Assembly: GCF_038246755.1 (NCBI RefSeq)
Contig: NZ_CP134706.1
Coordinates: 1,860,001-1,924,000, forward strand
Direction of reading: 5' to 3'
Source of the DNA: Micromonospora sp. FIMYZ51
Lineage (GTDB): Bacteria > Actinomycetota > Actinomycetes > Mycobacteriales > Micromonosporaceae
Length of the DNA: 64,000 nt
Shown: one piece after another, positions 47,811-56,659 of the stretch
Layout of the letters: each line of letters opens with the position of its first letter
Numbering within the stretch: position 1 is the stretch's first letter
Translations under genes and position numbers: made by a program
The notes under the pieces: model-generated
The model's database searches: none
What the model saw: only the letters and a program-made list of their open reading frames with translations
What the model was told of the DNA's origin: nothing

Positions 47811-50204
47811 CTAGCGGTTGGTCGGGTCGGTCTCGTGGATCCAGCGCCACTCCGACACCCGTGGATCGTCCTCACCGAAGCGGCGGGTGTAGTCCCGGCA
47901 CGCCTGCCGGGCGTCGACCATCTCCTGCCGCAGGTGCGCGGCGCGGGCGGCCAGGCCGGGCACCCGGTCGATCACGTCGATCACCAGGTGGAACCGGTCC
48001 AGGTCGTTGAGCATCACCATGTCGAACGGCGTGGTGGTGGTGCCTTCCTCTTTGTAACCACGGACGTGCAGGTTGTTGTGGTTGGCGCGCCGGTAGGTGA
48101 GTCGGTGGATCAGCCACGGATAGCCGTGGTAGGCGAAAATGATCGGCTTGTCCCGGGTGAAGATGGTGTCGAACTCCGAGTCGGGCAGCCCGTGCGGGTG
48201 TTCCGACGGTGGCTGGAGCCGCATCAGGTCGACCACGTTCACCACCCGCACCTTCAGCTCGGGCAGGTGTTTGCGCAACAGGTCGGCGGCGGCGAGGGTC
48301 TCCAGCGTGGGCACGTCCCCGGCGCAGGCCAGCACCACTTCGGGTTCGCTGCCGGCGTCGGAGCTGGCCCAGTCCCAGATGCCCAGGCCGCGGCGGCAGT
48401 GCTGGACCGCCTCCTGCATGGTCAGCCAGTTCGGCGCGGGCTGCTTGCCGGCCACCACCACGTTTATGTAGTTCCTGCTGCGCAGGCAGTGGTCCATTGT
48501 GGAAAGCAGGGTGTTCGCGTCCGGCGGCAGGTAGACGCGGACCACCTCGGCCTTCTTGTTCATCACATGGTCGATGAAGCCCGGGTCCTGGTGGGAGAAA
48601 CCGTTGTGGTCCTGCCGCCACACGTGGCTGGAGAGCAGGTAGTTCAGGGACGCCACCGGCAGCCGCCAGGGGATCTCCCGGGTCACCTTCAGCCACTTGG
48701 CGTGCTGGTTGACCATCGAGTCGACGATGTGAATGAACGCCTCGTAGCTGGTGAAGATGCCGTGCCGGCCGGTCAGCAGGTAGCCCTCCAACCAGCCCTG
48801 GCACAGGTGCTCGGAGAGCACCTCCATGACCCGGCCGTCGGGGGAGAGGTGGTCGTCGCCGGGCACCGTGGCGGCCACCCAGGCGCGGTCGGTGACCTCG
48901 AAGGCGGCGCCGAGCCGGTTGGAGGCGACCTCGTCCGGGCCGAACAGGCGGAACGTCTGCGGGTTGGCGGCGATCACGTCCCGGACCCACTTGCCCAGCT
49001 CGCCGGTTGCCCCGGCCATCGGCTCGCCCGGACGCGGCACGTCGACGGCGTAGTCGCGGAAGTCCGGCAGGACCAGGTCACGCAGCAGCATGCCGCCGTT
49101 GGCGATCGGGTTGGCGCTCATCCGCCGTGGCCCCTTCGGTGGCAGGTCGGCCAGCTCGGCGACCGGTGCGCCGGTGGCGTCGAACAGCTCCTCCGGCCGG
49201 TAGCTGCGCAGCCATCGTTCCAGCTCGGCCAGGTGCGCCGGGTCGGTACGGACCTGCGACACCGGCACCTGGTGTGCGCGGTAGGTGCCCTCGACCTGCT
49301 TGCCGTCCACGTCGTGCGGGCCGGTCCAGCCCTTCGGCGTACGCAGCACGATCATCGGCCAGCGGGGGCGCTCCACCGTGCCACCGGAGCGGGCGCGACG
49401 CTGGATGTCGGCGATCTCGTCGAGGGCTCGGTCCAGGGTCGCGGCGAGCGCCTGGTGCACGGTGGCGGGGTCGTCGCCGGCCACCACGTACGGCTGGTAG
49501 CCGTAGCCGCGCATGAGGTCGATCAGGTCGGACTCGGGGATCCGGTCGAGCACCGTCGGGTTCGCGATCTTGTAACCGTTGAGGTGCAGGATCGGCAGCA
49601 CCGCCCCGTCGCGGGCCGGGTTGAGGAACACGTTCGACAGCCAACTGCCGGCCAGCGGGCCGGTCTCCGCCTCGCCGTCGCCGATGACGCAGGCGACCAG
49701 CAGGTCGGGGTTGTCGAAGGCCGCTCCGTAGGCGTGGCTGAGGGCGTACCCCAACTCACCGCCCTCGTGGATCGAGCCCGGCACCTCGGCCGCCACGTGG
49801 CTGGGGATGCCGCCGGGGAAGGAGAACTGGCGGAACAGCCGGGCCATGCCGGCCTCGTCGCGGGCGATGTCGTGGTACAGCTCGCTGTACGTGCCTTCGA
49901 GCCAGGTGTTGGCCACCAGCGCCGGCCCGCCGTGCCCCGGCCCGGTGATGTAGATGGCGTTCACGTCCCGGGCGACGATGACTCGGTTGAGGTGTGCGTA
50001 GATGAGGTTCAACCCGGGGGAGGTGCCCCAGTGCCCGAGCAGCCGGGGCTTGACGTGCTCAGGGGCCAACGGTTCGCGCAACAGCGGATTGTCCAGCAGA
50101 TAGATCTGCCCGACGGTGAGGTAGTTTGCCGCCCGCCAGTAGGCGTCCAGCCGGCGCAACTCGTCTTCGGTCAGGGGACTGTGCAGCGCTACAGCGGTAT
50201 CCAT
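47811..50204 (-). CDS. xfp: Xylulose-5-phosphate/fructose-6-phosphate phosphoketolase
   Basis: This 797-aa thiamine diphosphate enzyme splits xylulose 5-P or fructose 6-P into acetyl phosphate and an aldose phosphate. Motifs seen are [20 protein letters not shown] near residue 89, [14 protein letters not shown] (the ThDP/Mg site) and the C-terminal [20 protein letters not shown]. Length is normal. The ATG at 50204 is preferred to TTG three codons upstream on ribosome-site spacing. With a dormancy-type box about 90 nt upstream, it probably supplies acetyl phosphate and ATP under low oxygen. It is followed by a universal stress gene in one operon. It could also use the xylulose phosphate made from xylan. 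Confidence 0.95.
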   Translation of the reverse strand: MDTAVALHSPLTEDELRRLDAYWRAANYLTVGQIYLLDNPLLREPLAPEHVKPRLLGHWGTSPGLNLIYAHLNRVIVARDVNAIYITGPGHGGPALVANTWLEGTYSELYHDIARDEAGMARLFRQFSFPGGIPSHVAAEVPGSIHEGGELGYALSHAYGAAFDNPDLLVACVIGDGEAETGPLAGSWLSNVFLNPARDGAVLPILHLNGYKIANPTVLDRIPESDLIDLMRGYGYQPYVVAGDDPATVHQALAATLDRALDEIADIQRRARSGGTVERPRWPMIVLRTPKGWTGPHDVDGKQVEGTYRAHQVPVSQVRTDPAHLAELERWLRSYRPEELFDATGAPVAELADLPPKGPRRMSANPIANGGMLLRDLVLPDFRDYAVDVPRPGEPMAGATGELGKWVRDVIAANPQTFRLFGPDEVASNRLGAAFEVTDRAWVAATVPGDDHLSPDGRVMEVLSEHLCQGWLEGYLLTGRHGIFTSYEAFIHIVDSMVNQHAKWLKVTREIPWRLPVASLNYLLSSHVWRQDHNGFSHQDPGFIDHVMNKKAEVVRVYLPPDANTLLSTMDHCLRSRNYINVVVAGKQPAPNWLTMQEAVQHCRRGLGIWDWASSDAGSEPEVVLACAGDVPTLETLAAADLLRKHLPELKVRVVNVVDLMRLQPPSEHPHGLPDSEFDTIFTRDKPIIFAYHGYPWLIHRLTYRRANHNNLHVRGYKEEGTTTTPFDMVMLNDLDRFHLVIDVIDRVPGLAARAAHLRQEMVDARQACRDYTRRFGEDDPRVSEWRWIHETDPTNR

Positions 50205-50294
50205 ACTGTCCAAGCCTCTCGCGGGTGGGTGGATCCTGCATCCGCAACTCGCGGGTTCACGTCTGATCCTTCCCGGATCGGTGATGATGGATCA

Positions 50295-50320
50295 GGGCCA
50301 ATGGTCCCGCCCGTACGGGC
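50295..50320. promoter_or_regulatory. DosR-box-like operator and adjoining dyad before phosphoketolase
   Basis: GGGCCAATGGTCCC (50295-50308) is the reverse complement of GGGACCATTGGCCC and so nearly equals the box at 41036. It is followed directly by the perfect palindrome GCCCGTACGGGC (50309-50320). The pair lies about 91 nt upstream of the phosphoketolase start. Confidence 0.65.
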
Positions 50321-50342
50321 GTCCTGGCCGCACCTACGGGCG

Positions 50343-51167
50343 TCATGACTCGTCGGGCGGGCCGGACACACCGCGTACCACGATCACCGGTGCCGGCGAG
50401 TGGTAGAGCAGCGCCTGGCTGACCGCGCCGAGCATGCCGCGCAACGGCTCGTCGCCCCGGGCCGCGACCACCGCCAGCTGTGCCGAGCGCGACTGGTCGA
50501 CCAGCACCTCACCGGGGTCGCCACAGACGGCGTGGCACTCGATGGCGACGTCCGAGCGGTCGGCGGCGCACCGGGACACCAGCTCGCGGAGCTGGTCGCC
50601 GGCCGACGCGACGTCCCCGTCCGGCTCGACCACCCGGACCGCGAGCAGCCGGGCCCCCTGCCCGGCGGCGCAGGCCAGCGCCCAGGTCAGTGCGATCTCC
50701 GAGGTGGCCGAGCCGTCCACCCCGACCAGCACCGGACCGCGCGGCGGCGGTTCCCGTCGGATGACCAGCACCGGGCGCTCGGCGCGGGCGGCCACCTGCA
50801 CCGCCGGGCTGTCGGCCGGGATGCAGCGCTGGCAGTGGGACATGCCGCCGTCCCCGATGGCCACCAGGAAGGCCGCCGCGGACCGGCGGACCAGGTTCGC
50901 CACCGCCGAGCCCTCGGCTATCTCGGTGGTGACCGCAAGCGCCGGCTCGATCTGTCGCACCGCGGCGGTGGCCTGGGCGATCAGCTCCTCGGCGTCGGTG
51001 CGCGACGCGGAAACCGCCGGTGCCTGCATCGCCGCCCAGTTGAAGGCGTGCAGCAGGTGCAGCCCGCGACCGTGCGCGGCGGCCACCCGCGCCGCGATCC
51101 CGGCCACGGTCGTGGCGTCCTCCGGACCGACGCCGGCGAGCACCGGTCGGTCGCTGGCTGAGGTCAT
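50343..51167 (-). CDS. Universal stress protein, divergent two-domain form
   Basis: This 274-aa protein has two Usp folds. The N-terminal domain lacks the glycine-rich nucleotide motif and has IGDGGMSHCQRC in its place. The C-terminal domain keeps AARGDEPLRGMLGAVSQ, a degraded version of the ATP motif. ATP binding is therefore doubtful, unlike the protein at 46926. The gene lies upstream of phosphoketolase with 138 nt between, where the dormancy box sits, so it is probably a separate transcription unit of the same regulon. Confidence 0.85.
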   Translation of the reverse strand: MTSASDRPVLAGVGPEDATTVAGIAARVAAAHGRGLHLLHAFNWAAMQAPAVSASRTDAEELIAQATAAVRQIEPALAVTTEIAEGSAVANLVRRSAAAFLVAIGDGGMSHCQRCIPADSPAVQVAARAERPVLVIRREPPPRGPVLVGVDGSATSEIALTWALACAAGQGARLLAVRVVEPDGDVASAGDQLRELVSRCAADRSDVAIECHAVCGDPGEVLVDQSRSAQLAVVAARGDEPLRGMLGAVSQALLYHSPAPVIVVRGVSGPPDES

Positions 51168-51323
51168 CCCGACACCACCCCCGCAGCTGTCGCGCCGGCC
51201 TGCGTCCGAGGCTAGCGGTGACGGCGTGGCGTGCGCCTCGTTTCGGCGCTATGGCGATTACCGCCCGCCGTCATCCGCCGTCATCCGCCGTCTCGCCGGA
51301 ACAGAATCGATCAGTCACCGTTG

Positions 51324-51341
51324 TGTCAACTGAGGTTGACG
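51324..51341. promoter_or_regulatory. Palindromic operator 1 before the HTH/Clp-N pair
   Basis: TGTCAACTGAGGTTGACG has the form TGTCAA-N6-TTGACG. Its twin at 51352-51369 is 28 bp downstream, centre to centre, about 2.7 helical turns. Confidence 0.6.
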
Positions 51342-51351
51342 AACATGGCGG

Positions 51352-51369
51352 TGTCAATGTAAGTTGACA
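51352..51369. promoter_or_regulatory. Palindromic operator 2 before the HTH/Clp-N pair
   Basis: TGTCAATGTAAGTTGACA is a perfect TGTCAA-N6-TTGACA dyad ending three bases before the HTH gene start. Binding here would block initiation, which suggests autoregulation. Confidence 0.6.
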
Positions 51370-51372
51370 GGC

Positions 51373-51609
51373 ATGAGTCAGGCAACGGAACTGGCAGCCG
51401 CGGCCGGTAGCACCGACCCCCGGGTCGGCCTGCGCGCGGTCCGCGCACTGCGCCGGCTGCTCGAACGGCTTGAGGTGGTCCAGGTGGACAACGCCCGACG
51501 ACAGGGCTGGTCCTGGCAGGAGATCGCCGACGCACTCGAGGTCAGCCGGCAGGCGGTGCACAAGAAGCACGCCGGGCGACCGGCGGTCGAATCCTCCTGG
51601 GAGGCGTGA
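51373..51609 (+). CDS. Small HTH protein
   Basis: This 78-aa protein ends with a helix-turn-helix, WSWQEIADALEVSRQAVHKKH at about residues 49-69 (20 of these residues are the recognisable fold). It is preceded by an amphipathic arginine/leucine helix. It may be an adaptor or regulator of the Clp-N protein whose gene overlaps its stop. No Shine-Dalgarno sequence is visible and the operator directly abuts the start, so a leaderless mRNA is possible. It probably binds the TGTCAA-N6-TTGACA sites itself. Confidence 0.8.
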   Translation: MSQATELAAAAGSTDPRVGLRAVRALRRLLERLEVVQVDNARRQGWSWQEIADALEVSRQAVHKKHAGRPAVESSWEA

Positions 51610-52187
51610 TGTTCGAACGGTTCACCGACCGGGCCCGCACCGTCGTGGTCCGGGCCCGCGACGAGGCCCGAGCCGAGGGCCAGCGACCGGTCGGCACCGA
51701 GCACCTGCTGCTCGGCATCCTCGCCGACGACGACAGCCTGGCCGTGCGGGTGCTCCGCGACGTCGGGGTCACCGCCGACGACCTGCGGGCGCGCATCCGT
51801 CGGCACACCGAGACCGGTGGCGTGGGTCTCGCCGAGGCCGACGCCGCCGCACTACGTGAGATCGGCATCGACCTGGCCGCCATCGTGGCCCGGATCGAGG
51901 AGTCCTTCGGCCCCGACGCGCTGCGCGAGGCCGTACCGGCGCCCCGGCGTCGCTGGGGGCGGCGCCGCCACTCCGGTGGCCCCTTCTCCAGCCGGGCCAA
52001 GAAGGTGCTGGAGCTGTCGCTGCGCGAGGCGATACGGCTGCGTCACCGGCACATCGGCACCGAGCACATCCTGCTCGGGCTGCTACGTGAGCGCGGTGGG
52101 CTCGGCGCACTGGTGCTCAGCGAGGCCGGCGTCGACCTGGACGACGTACGCCGTCGAGTGACCCTCGTCCTGCGGGAAGCCGCCTGA
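51609..52187 (+). CDS. Clp N-terminal-domain protein (ClpC-N-like, no ATPase)
   Basis: This 192-aa protein contains two Clp repeat-type halves: FTDRARTVVVRARDEAR...GTEHLLLGIL (about 4-40) and FSSRAKKVLELSLREAIRLR...GTEHILLGLL (about 117-160). ClpC/ClpA use this domain to bind substrates and adaptors, but the AAA modules are absent, so it cannot unfold proteins itself. It may modulate ClpC or act as a stress chaperone. The ATG at 51609 follows GGGAGG and overlaps the HTH stop (TGATG). Confidence 0.88.
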   Translation: MFERFTDRARTVVVRARDEARAEGQRPVGTEHLLLGILADDDSLAVRVLRDVGVTADDLRARIRRHTETGGVGLAEADAAALREIGIDLAAIVARIEESFGPDALREAVPAPRRRWGRRRHSGGPFSSRAKKVLELSLREAIRLRHRHIGTEHILLGLLRERGGLGALVLSEAGVDLDDVRRRVTLVLREAA

Positions 52188-52205
52188 GTCGCCGAACCGG
52201 GCAGC

Positions 52206-53210
52206 ATGGCGCACACTTGCGCCGTGGAAGCTGGACGGCAGGCGCAGCCGCTGCGCAGCGCGGTAGTGGTCAACCCGGTCAAGGTGGCCGATCTCGACGA
52301 ACTGCGTCGCACCGTCGACGACACGCTCGCCGCGGCGGGTTGGCCCGAACCGCTGTGGTTCGAGACCACCGTCGACGACCCCGGGCGCGGCCAGACCGAG
52401 CAGGCCCTGGCCGCCGGGGTGGACGTGGTCTTCGCCTGCGGCGGCGACGGCACCGTACGCGCCTGCGTCGACGCCCTGGTCGGCACCGAGGTGGCGCTCG
52501 CCGTCCTGCCCCAGGGCACCGGCAACCTGCTCGCGGCCAACCTGGGCCTGTCGAACGAACTGGCCGCCGGGCTGGCGGTGGCGGTGGAACGTGGCCGCCG
52601 GCTGCTCGACATCGGCGAGGTGGACGGGCAACACTTCGCGGTGATGGCCGGCATGGGCTTCGACGCCCAGATGCTCGCCGCCACCAGCGAGACGACCAAG
52701 CGGCGGATCGGCTGGCCGGCGTACGTGGTGGGTGCCGTCCGACATCTGCGGGACCGGCCGATGCGGGTGTCCATCCGGCTGGACGACCAGCAGCCGCTGC
52801 GCCGCCGGGCCCGCTCGGTGCTGGTCGCCAACGTCGGCCGGCTCCAGGGCGGGGTGGTCCTGCTCACCGACGCCGAGCCCGACGACGGTTACCTCGATGT
52901 CGCCGTGCTCACCCCGCACGCGCTGCGGCACTGGCTCGCCCTCGGCTGGGCGGTGATCCGGCGGCGCGACCGGGTGCCCCGGATGGAGGTGTACCGGGCC
53001 CGCCGAGTGGAGATAACCAGCAACCGGACCCAGCCGCGCGAGCTGGACGGCGATCTGATCGAGCCGGGGCGGGTGCTGCGGGTCCAGATCCGCCGTCGGG
53101 CACTGTGGCTGTGCGTACCCCGGCCGGAGCAGGCACCCGACCTCACCGAGGACGCGGCTGCCGCCGCCGAGCGAGGTGAGCACCTGGTCGAGGAGGGCAG
53201 CCAGCCGTGA
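52206..53210 (+). CDS. Diacylglycerol kinase-like lipid kinase
   Basis: This 334-aa protein has the DAGK catalytic motif ACGGDGTVRACVDAL near residue 78 and LPQGTGNLLAANLGL near 100, as in YegS/DgkB and sphingosine kinase-like enzymes. It should phosphorylate a lipid alcohol such as diacylglycerol. No membrane helix is visible. The ATG lacks a good ribosome site; a GTG six codons later is possible. The stop overlaps the next gene by four bases (GTGA), so it is coupled to the YihY membrane protein. Confidence 0.9.
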   Translation: MAHTCAVEAGRQAQPLRSAVVVNPVKVADLDELRRTVDDTLAAAGWPEPLWFETTVDDPGRGQTEQALAAGVDVVFACGGDGTVRACVDALVGTEVALAVLPQGTGNLLAANLGLSNELAAGLAVAVERGRRLLDIGEVDGQHFAVMAGMGFDAQMLAATSETTKRRIGWPAYVVGAVRHLRDRPMRVSIRLDDQQPLRRRARSVLVANVGRLQGGVVLLTDAEPDDGYLDVAVLTPHALRHWLALGWAVIRRRDRVPRMEVYRARRVEITSNRTQPRELDGDLIEPGRVLRVQIRRRALWLCVPRPEQAPDLTEDAAAAAERGEHLVEEGSQP

Positions 53211-54217
53211 GCAGCACCAAGCTGGTGCCGGAGACCCGGCTGATGCCGGACGAGCAGCTCTGCGCCGACCACGCCTGGCAGACGCTGCGCCGCGAGGGCG
53301 GTTGGCAGCTGCTGCGCGACGCCTTCACGCGGTTCCGCTACGGCGATGGGTTCAGCCACTCCCGGGCCTTCGCCTTCCAGCTCTGCCTCGCCGTGGTGCC
53401 GTTCCTGATCGCACTGACCGGGCTGATCTCCGAACTGGGGGTGGCGGAGGGCGGCGAGGTGGTCGCCGACACCGTGCTCGCGCTGACCCCCGGCGCGAGC
53501 GAAGAGGTGGTCGCCGAGTTGCTCGGCGACGCCGAACGCTCCGAGCGGGTCGAGACCATCGGCGAGGTCGCCCTCACCCTCGGCCTGATCACCGGGCTGG
53601 TGGCGCTGACCAGCACGATGGCGCAGATCGAACGGGGCGCCAACCGGATCTACGGCGTGGAGCGGGACCGCCCGGCGCTCTGGAAGTACCTGCGCGCGGC
53701 CGTCCTCGCCGTCACCGCCGGCCTGCCGGCGCTGGCCGGGTTCCTCATCCTGGTGGGCGGAGGGCCGATGGGCGACTCGGTGGCCCGCCACTACGCCTGG
53801 GGCGAGGTGGCAAGCGCCGGCTGGGACCTGGTCCGGTGGCCGCTCAGTCTCGGCTTGACCGTGCTCGCCGTCGCGGTGCTGTTCCGCTACGCGCCCCGAC
53901 GCCGCCAGCCCGGCCTGTCCTGGCTGTTCTTCGGGGCCGCCATCGCCACCGCCCTGTGGTGGCTGACCAGCCTGCTGCTCGCCGGGTACGTGCAGTTCAG
54001 CGACGGCTTCGGGCAGACCTACGGCGCGTTGACCGGCATCATGGCCCTGCTGCTCTGGGCCAACCTCACCGGCATGGCGATCTTCGGCGGCCTCGCCTTC
54101 GCCGCCCAACTGGAGGCGGTACGCATCGGGGTGCAGGAGCCGGCCCAGCCGGACCTGTGGAAGCCCGAAGTCCAGCGCGACGGACTGTACGACACCGGCG
54201 AGATGACCTCCCTCTGA
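53207..54217 (+). CDS. YihY/BrkB-family membrane protein
   Basis: This 336-aa protein has six predicted membrane segments between about residues 55 and 300 and family marks such as FSHSRAFAFQLCLAVVPFLI and the late TYGALTGIMALLLWANLTG. The family has been linked to envelope or lipid functions, but its activity is not settled. The GTG start overlaps the lipid kinase stop by four bases. A tandem PAP2 gene follows after 67 nt. Confidence 0.9.
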   Translation: MSSTKLVPETRLMPDEQLCADHAWQTLRREGGWQLLRDAFTRFRYGDGFSHSRAFAFQLCLAVVPFLIALTGLISELGVAEGGEVVADTVLALTPGASEEVVAELLGDAERSERVETIGEVALTLGLITGLVALTSTMAQIERGANRIYGVERDRPALWKYLRAAVLAVTAGLPALAGFLILVGGGPMGDSVARHYAWGEVASAGWDLVRWPLSLGLTVLAVAVLFRYAPRRRQPGLSWLFFGAAIATALWWLTSLLLAGYVQFSDGFGQTYGALTGIMALLLWANLTGMAIFGGLAFAAQLEAVRIGVQEPAQPDLWKPEVQRDGLYDTGEMTSL

Positions 54218-54284
54218 CGCCTGTCCGGGTGTACGCGACACATCGACCGGGTACAGCGGCACGCCAGAAGCGAAGGAGGCTGCC

Positions 54285-55775
54285 GTGGGCGCGGTCAGAG
54301 ACGTACTGCGCCGACCTCTCGGGCACTTCACCGAACGTACGCTCGCCGGCCTGGCGCTCGTACTCGGTGCCGGGGTCGGTTTCGGGCTGGTGCTGGTGCT
54401 GGTACGGGTACGGTGGACCCCGCTGTACGACGTGGACCACGGCGTGGCGCAGTGGCTCAACGACCAGGTGTCCCCGATCGGTCCGCTGGTCACGGTGCTC
54501 AACGCGCTGACCGACCTGGGTGGTCGGCCGGTCATCATCTGGCTGGTCACCGTCGCCGTGGTCGGCCTGCTGATCCGTCGGCAGGGGCGGCTCGCGGTCT
54601 TCCTGATCGTCACCGGCGCGGGCGCGCTGATCCTCGACCCGACGCTGAAGACCCTTGTCGACCGGCTACGCCCCGAGGTGGACGTGGAGATCGGCACGTA
54701 CGCCGGGCAGAGCTTCCCCAGCGGTCACGCGCTCGGGTCGATGGTCGCCTACGGCGCGATCCTGCTGGTGTTCCTGCCGGCGATGGCACCCCGCTGGCGC
54801 CGGCCGGCGATGGCTCTGGTCGGTGTCGTCGTCTTCCTGATCGGGTTCACCCGGGTCGCGCTCGGCGTGCACTTCCTCTCCGACGTGATCGGTGCCTGGC
54901 TGCTCGGCGCGGCCTGGCTCGGCGTCACCGCGTACGCCTTCCGGCTGTGGCGGGTGGAGCGGGGTCGGCCCGCGACGCCGCTGGCGGAGGGGCTGGAACC
55001 CGAGGCGGCGCACGAGGTGGCACCCGCGCCGGACGAGCGGCAGCTGTTGCCGCACCCCCGGGCCGCGGTGGCCGAGATCGTGGTCGGCTGGGTACTGGTC
55101 TTCGGCGCGCTCTACGGCTTCGGCATGTTCGTCAGCTACTACGCCCAGGACACCTTCCTCGCCACCTGGGACGAGGTGGTGCCGGCCTGGTTCGCCGAGC
55201 GGGGCACCCCGGCGCTCGACGGGGTGAGCTGGTGGTGGAGCAAGGTCGGCGACACCCACGCCATCCTGCTCGTCTCGATGGTCTTCTGCCCGCTGGTGCT
55301 GGCCATCTGGCGGCGCTGGCGGCCGGTGCTGTTCATGGCGTTGGTGATGTTCGGCGAGTTGACCCTCTTCCTGGCCAGCGCCGCCGCCGTGGACCGACCG
55401 CGTCCGCCGGTGGAGAACCTGGACGGTCCCATGCCGACCTCGTCGTTCCCGTCCGGCCACATCGCCGCCACGCTCTGCCTCTGGGTCGCCATCGCGGTGG
55501 TCGTCTTCCCGCGTACCGACCGGTGGTGGCGGTGGGTCTTCGTGGCGCTCGCGGTGGTGATGCCGGTCGGGGTCGCCATGTCGCGGATGTACCGGGGGAT
55601 GCACCACCCGACCGACTTCATGGGCGCCATCCTGCTCACCAGCCTCTGGATCGGACTGCTGTACTGGGTCGTGCGCCCCAACGAGGACCTGCGCCAGGGC
55701 AACCAGCCGGCAATCGAGTCCGAGGACGTCGACCGCCTCGACGACGAGTTGGCCGAGGCTGCCAAACCTGGGTGA
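54285..55775 (+). CDS. Membrane protein with two PAP2 phosphatase domains
   Basis: This 496-aa protein contains two complete phosphatidic acid phosphatase type 2 domains. The first has KTLVDRLRP, FPSGHALGS and RVALGVHFLSDVIGAW between about residues 122 and 215. The second has AVDRPRPP, SSFPSGHIAAT and SRMYRGMHHPTDFMGA between about 365 and 450. Each is membrane embedded with the active site facing out. Proteins with one domain dephosphorylate phosphatidate or undecaprenyl pyrophosphate; the double form is uncommon. It opposes the lipid kinase two genes upstream. The GTG follows GAAGGAGG. Confidence 0.92.
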   Translation: MGAVRDVLRRPLGHFTERTLAGLALVLGAGVGFGLVLVLVRVRWTPLYDVDHGVAQWLNDQVSPIGPLVTVLNALTDLGGRPVIIWLVTVAVVGLLIRRQGRLAVFLIVTGAGALILDPTLKTLVDRLRPEVDVEIGTYAGQSFPSGHALGSMVAYGAILLVFLPAMAPRWRRPAMALVGVVVFLIGFTRVALGVHFLSDVIGAWLLGAAWLGVTAYAFRLWRVERGRPATPLAEGLEPEAAHEVAPAPDERQLLPHPRAAVAEIVVGWVLVFGALYGFGMFVSYYAQDTFLATWDEVVPAWFAERGTPALDGVSWWWSKVGDTHAILLVSMVFCPLVLAIWRRWRPVLFMALVMFGELTLFLASAAAVDRPRPPVENLDGPMPTSSFPSGHIAATLCLWVAIAVVVFPRTDRWWRWVFVALAVVMPVGVAMSRMYRGMHHPTDFMGAILLTSLWIGLLYWVVRPNEDLRQGNQPAIESEDVDRLDDELAEAAKPG

Positions 55776-55781
55776 GCAGCC

Positions 55782-56561
55782 ATGCTGCGGGTGATGACCT
55801 GGAACATCCGCACCGGCGGCCGGGACACCGGCGGCCCGGACCGCCGCGACCGCATCGCCGGGGTGATCGCCGAACAACGGCCGGACGTGCTGGCGCTACA
55901 GGAGCTGCGGGACCTTGACGTGCCGGCCTTCGCCGACCGGGTGGGCATGCGGGCGTACCTGGCCCGATCCTGGTTCGGGCAGCCGGTGGCGGTGCTGGTC
56001 CGCCCGCCGTGGCGGGTGCGCACCGCCGCGCCGGTGCGCCGACCGTTGCACCACGCCGCCCAGCGGGTCGTGGTGCAGACCGGCGCCGGGGCGCTGACCA
56101 TTCTCAGCACCCACCTTGACCCGTACTCGGGCACCCGCCGGCTGGTCGAGGCCGGCTGGCTGGCCGCCGCGCTGCGCCCGGCCCGCGACGGCCTGGCGCT
56201 GCTCGCCGGCGACCTGAACACCCTCGATCCGTACGCCGAGCACGCCGAGCGGATCGCCCGGCTGCCCGCCGCGTACCGCCGTCGACACCTGCGCCGGGAC
56301 GGTCGGACGGTGGAGACCCGGGCGGTCGCCCGGCTGCTCGGCACCGGCCTGGTCGACCTCGGCGCGACCGCCGGTCCCACCGTGCCCACCCGGCACGGCG
56401 GCACGGAGTTCTCCGACATGCGCCTGGACTACCTACTGGCCACCCCCAGGCTGGCCACCCACCACCTCCAGACCCAGGTGCTCCGTACCCCCGAAACGGA
56501 CCACGCCTCCGACCACTACCCCCTCCACACCACCCTCTCGCTCCCCGCTCCGCCGGGCTGA
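55782..56561 (+). CDS. Endonuclease/exonuclease/phosphatase-family protein
   Basis: This 259-aa protein has the EEP fold marks MTWNIRTGG at the N-terminus, ALQELRDLD near 37, LAGDLNTLDPY near 142 and the C-terminal DYLLATP...SDHYPLHT. All metal-binding and catalytic residues expected of the family (N, E, D-N, D, H) can be placed. The family covers nucleases, sphingomyelinases and phosphoinositide phosphatases. Starting 6 nt after the PAP2 gene, a phospholipid-related role is plausible. No signal peptide is seen. Confidence 0.88.
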   Translation: MLRVMTWNIRTGGRDTGGPDRRDRIAGVIAEQRPDVLALQELRDLDVPAFADRVGMRAYLARSWFGQPVAVLVRPPWRVRTAAPVRRPLHHAAQRVVVQTGAGALTILSTHLDPYSGTRRLVEAGWLAAALRPARDGLALLAGDLNTLDPYAEHAERIARLPAAYRRRHLRRDGRTVETRAVARLLGTGLVDLGATAGPTVPTRHGGTEFSDMRLDYLLATPRLATHHLQTQVLRTPETDHASDHYPLHTTLSLPAPPG

Positions 56562-56659
56562 CCAGGACGGCTGGTCGCGACGCGCCCGTCCGGACGACCG
56601 ACACCTCCTGGTCGACTCCGCCGGCGGTGGGGGTTGTCGGGTGGGGTTAGCTTCGGGCC

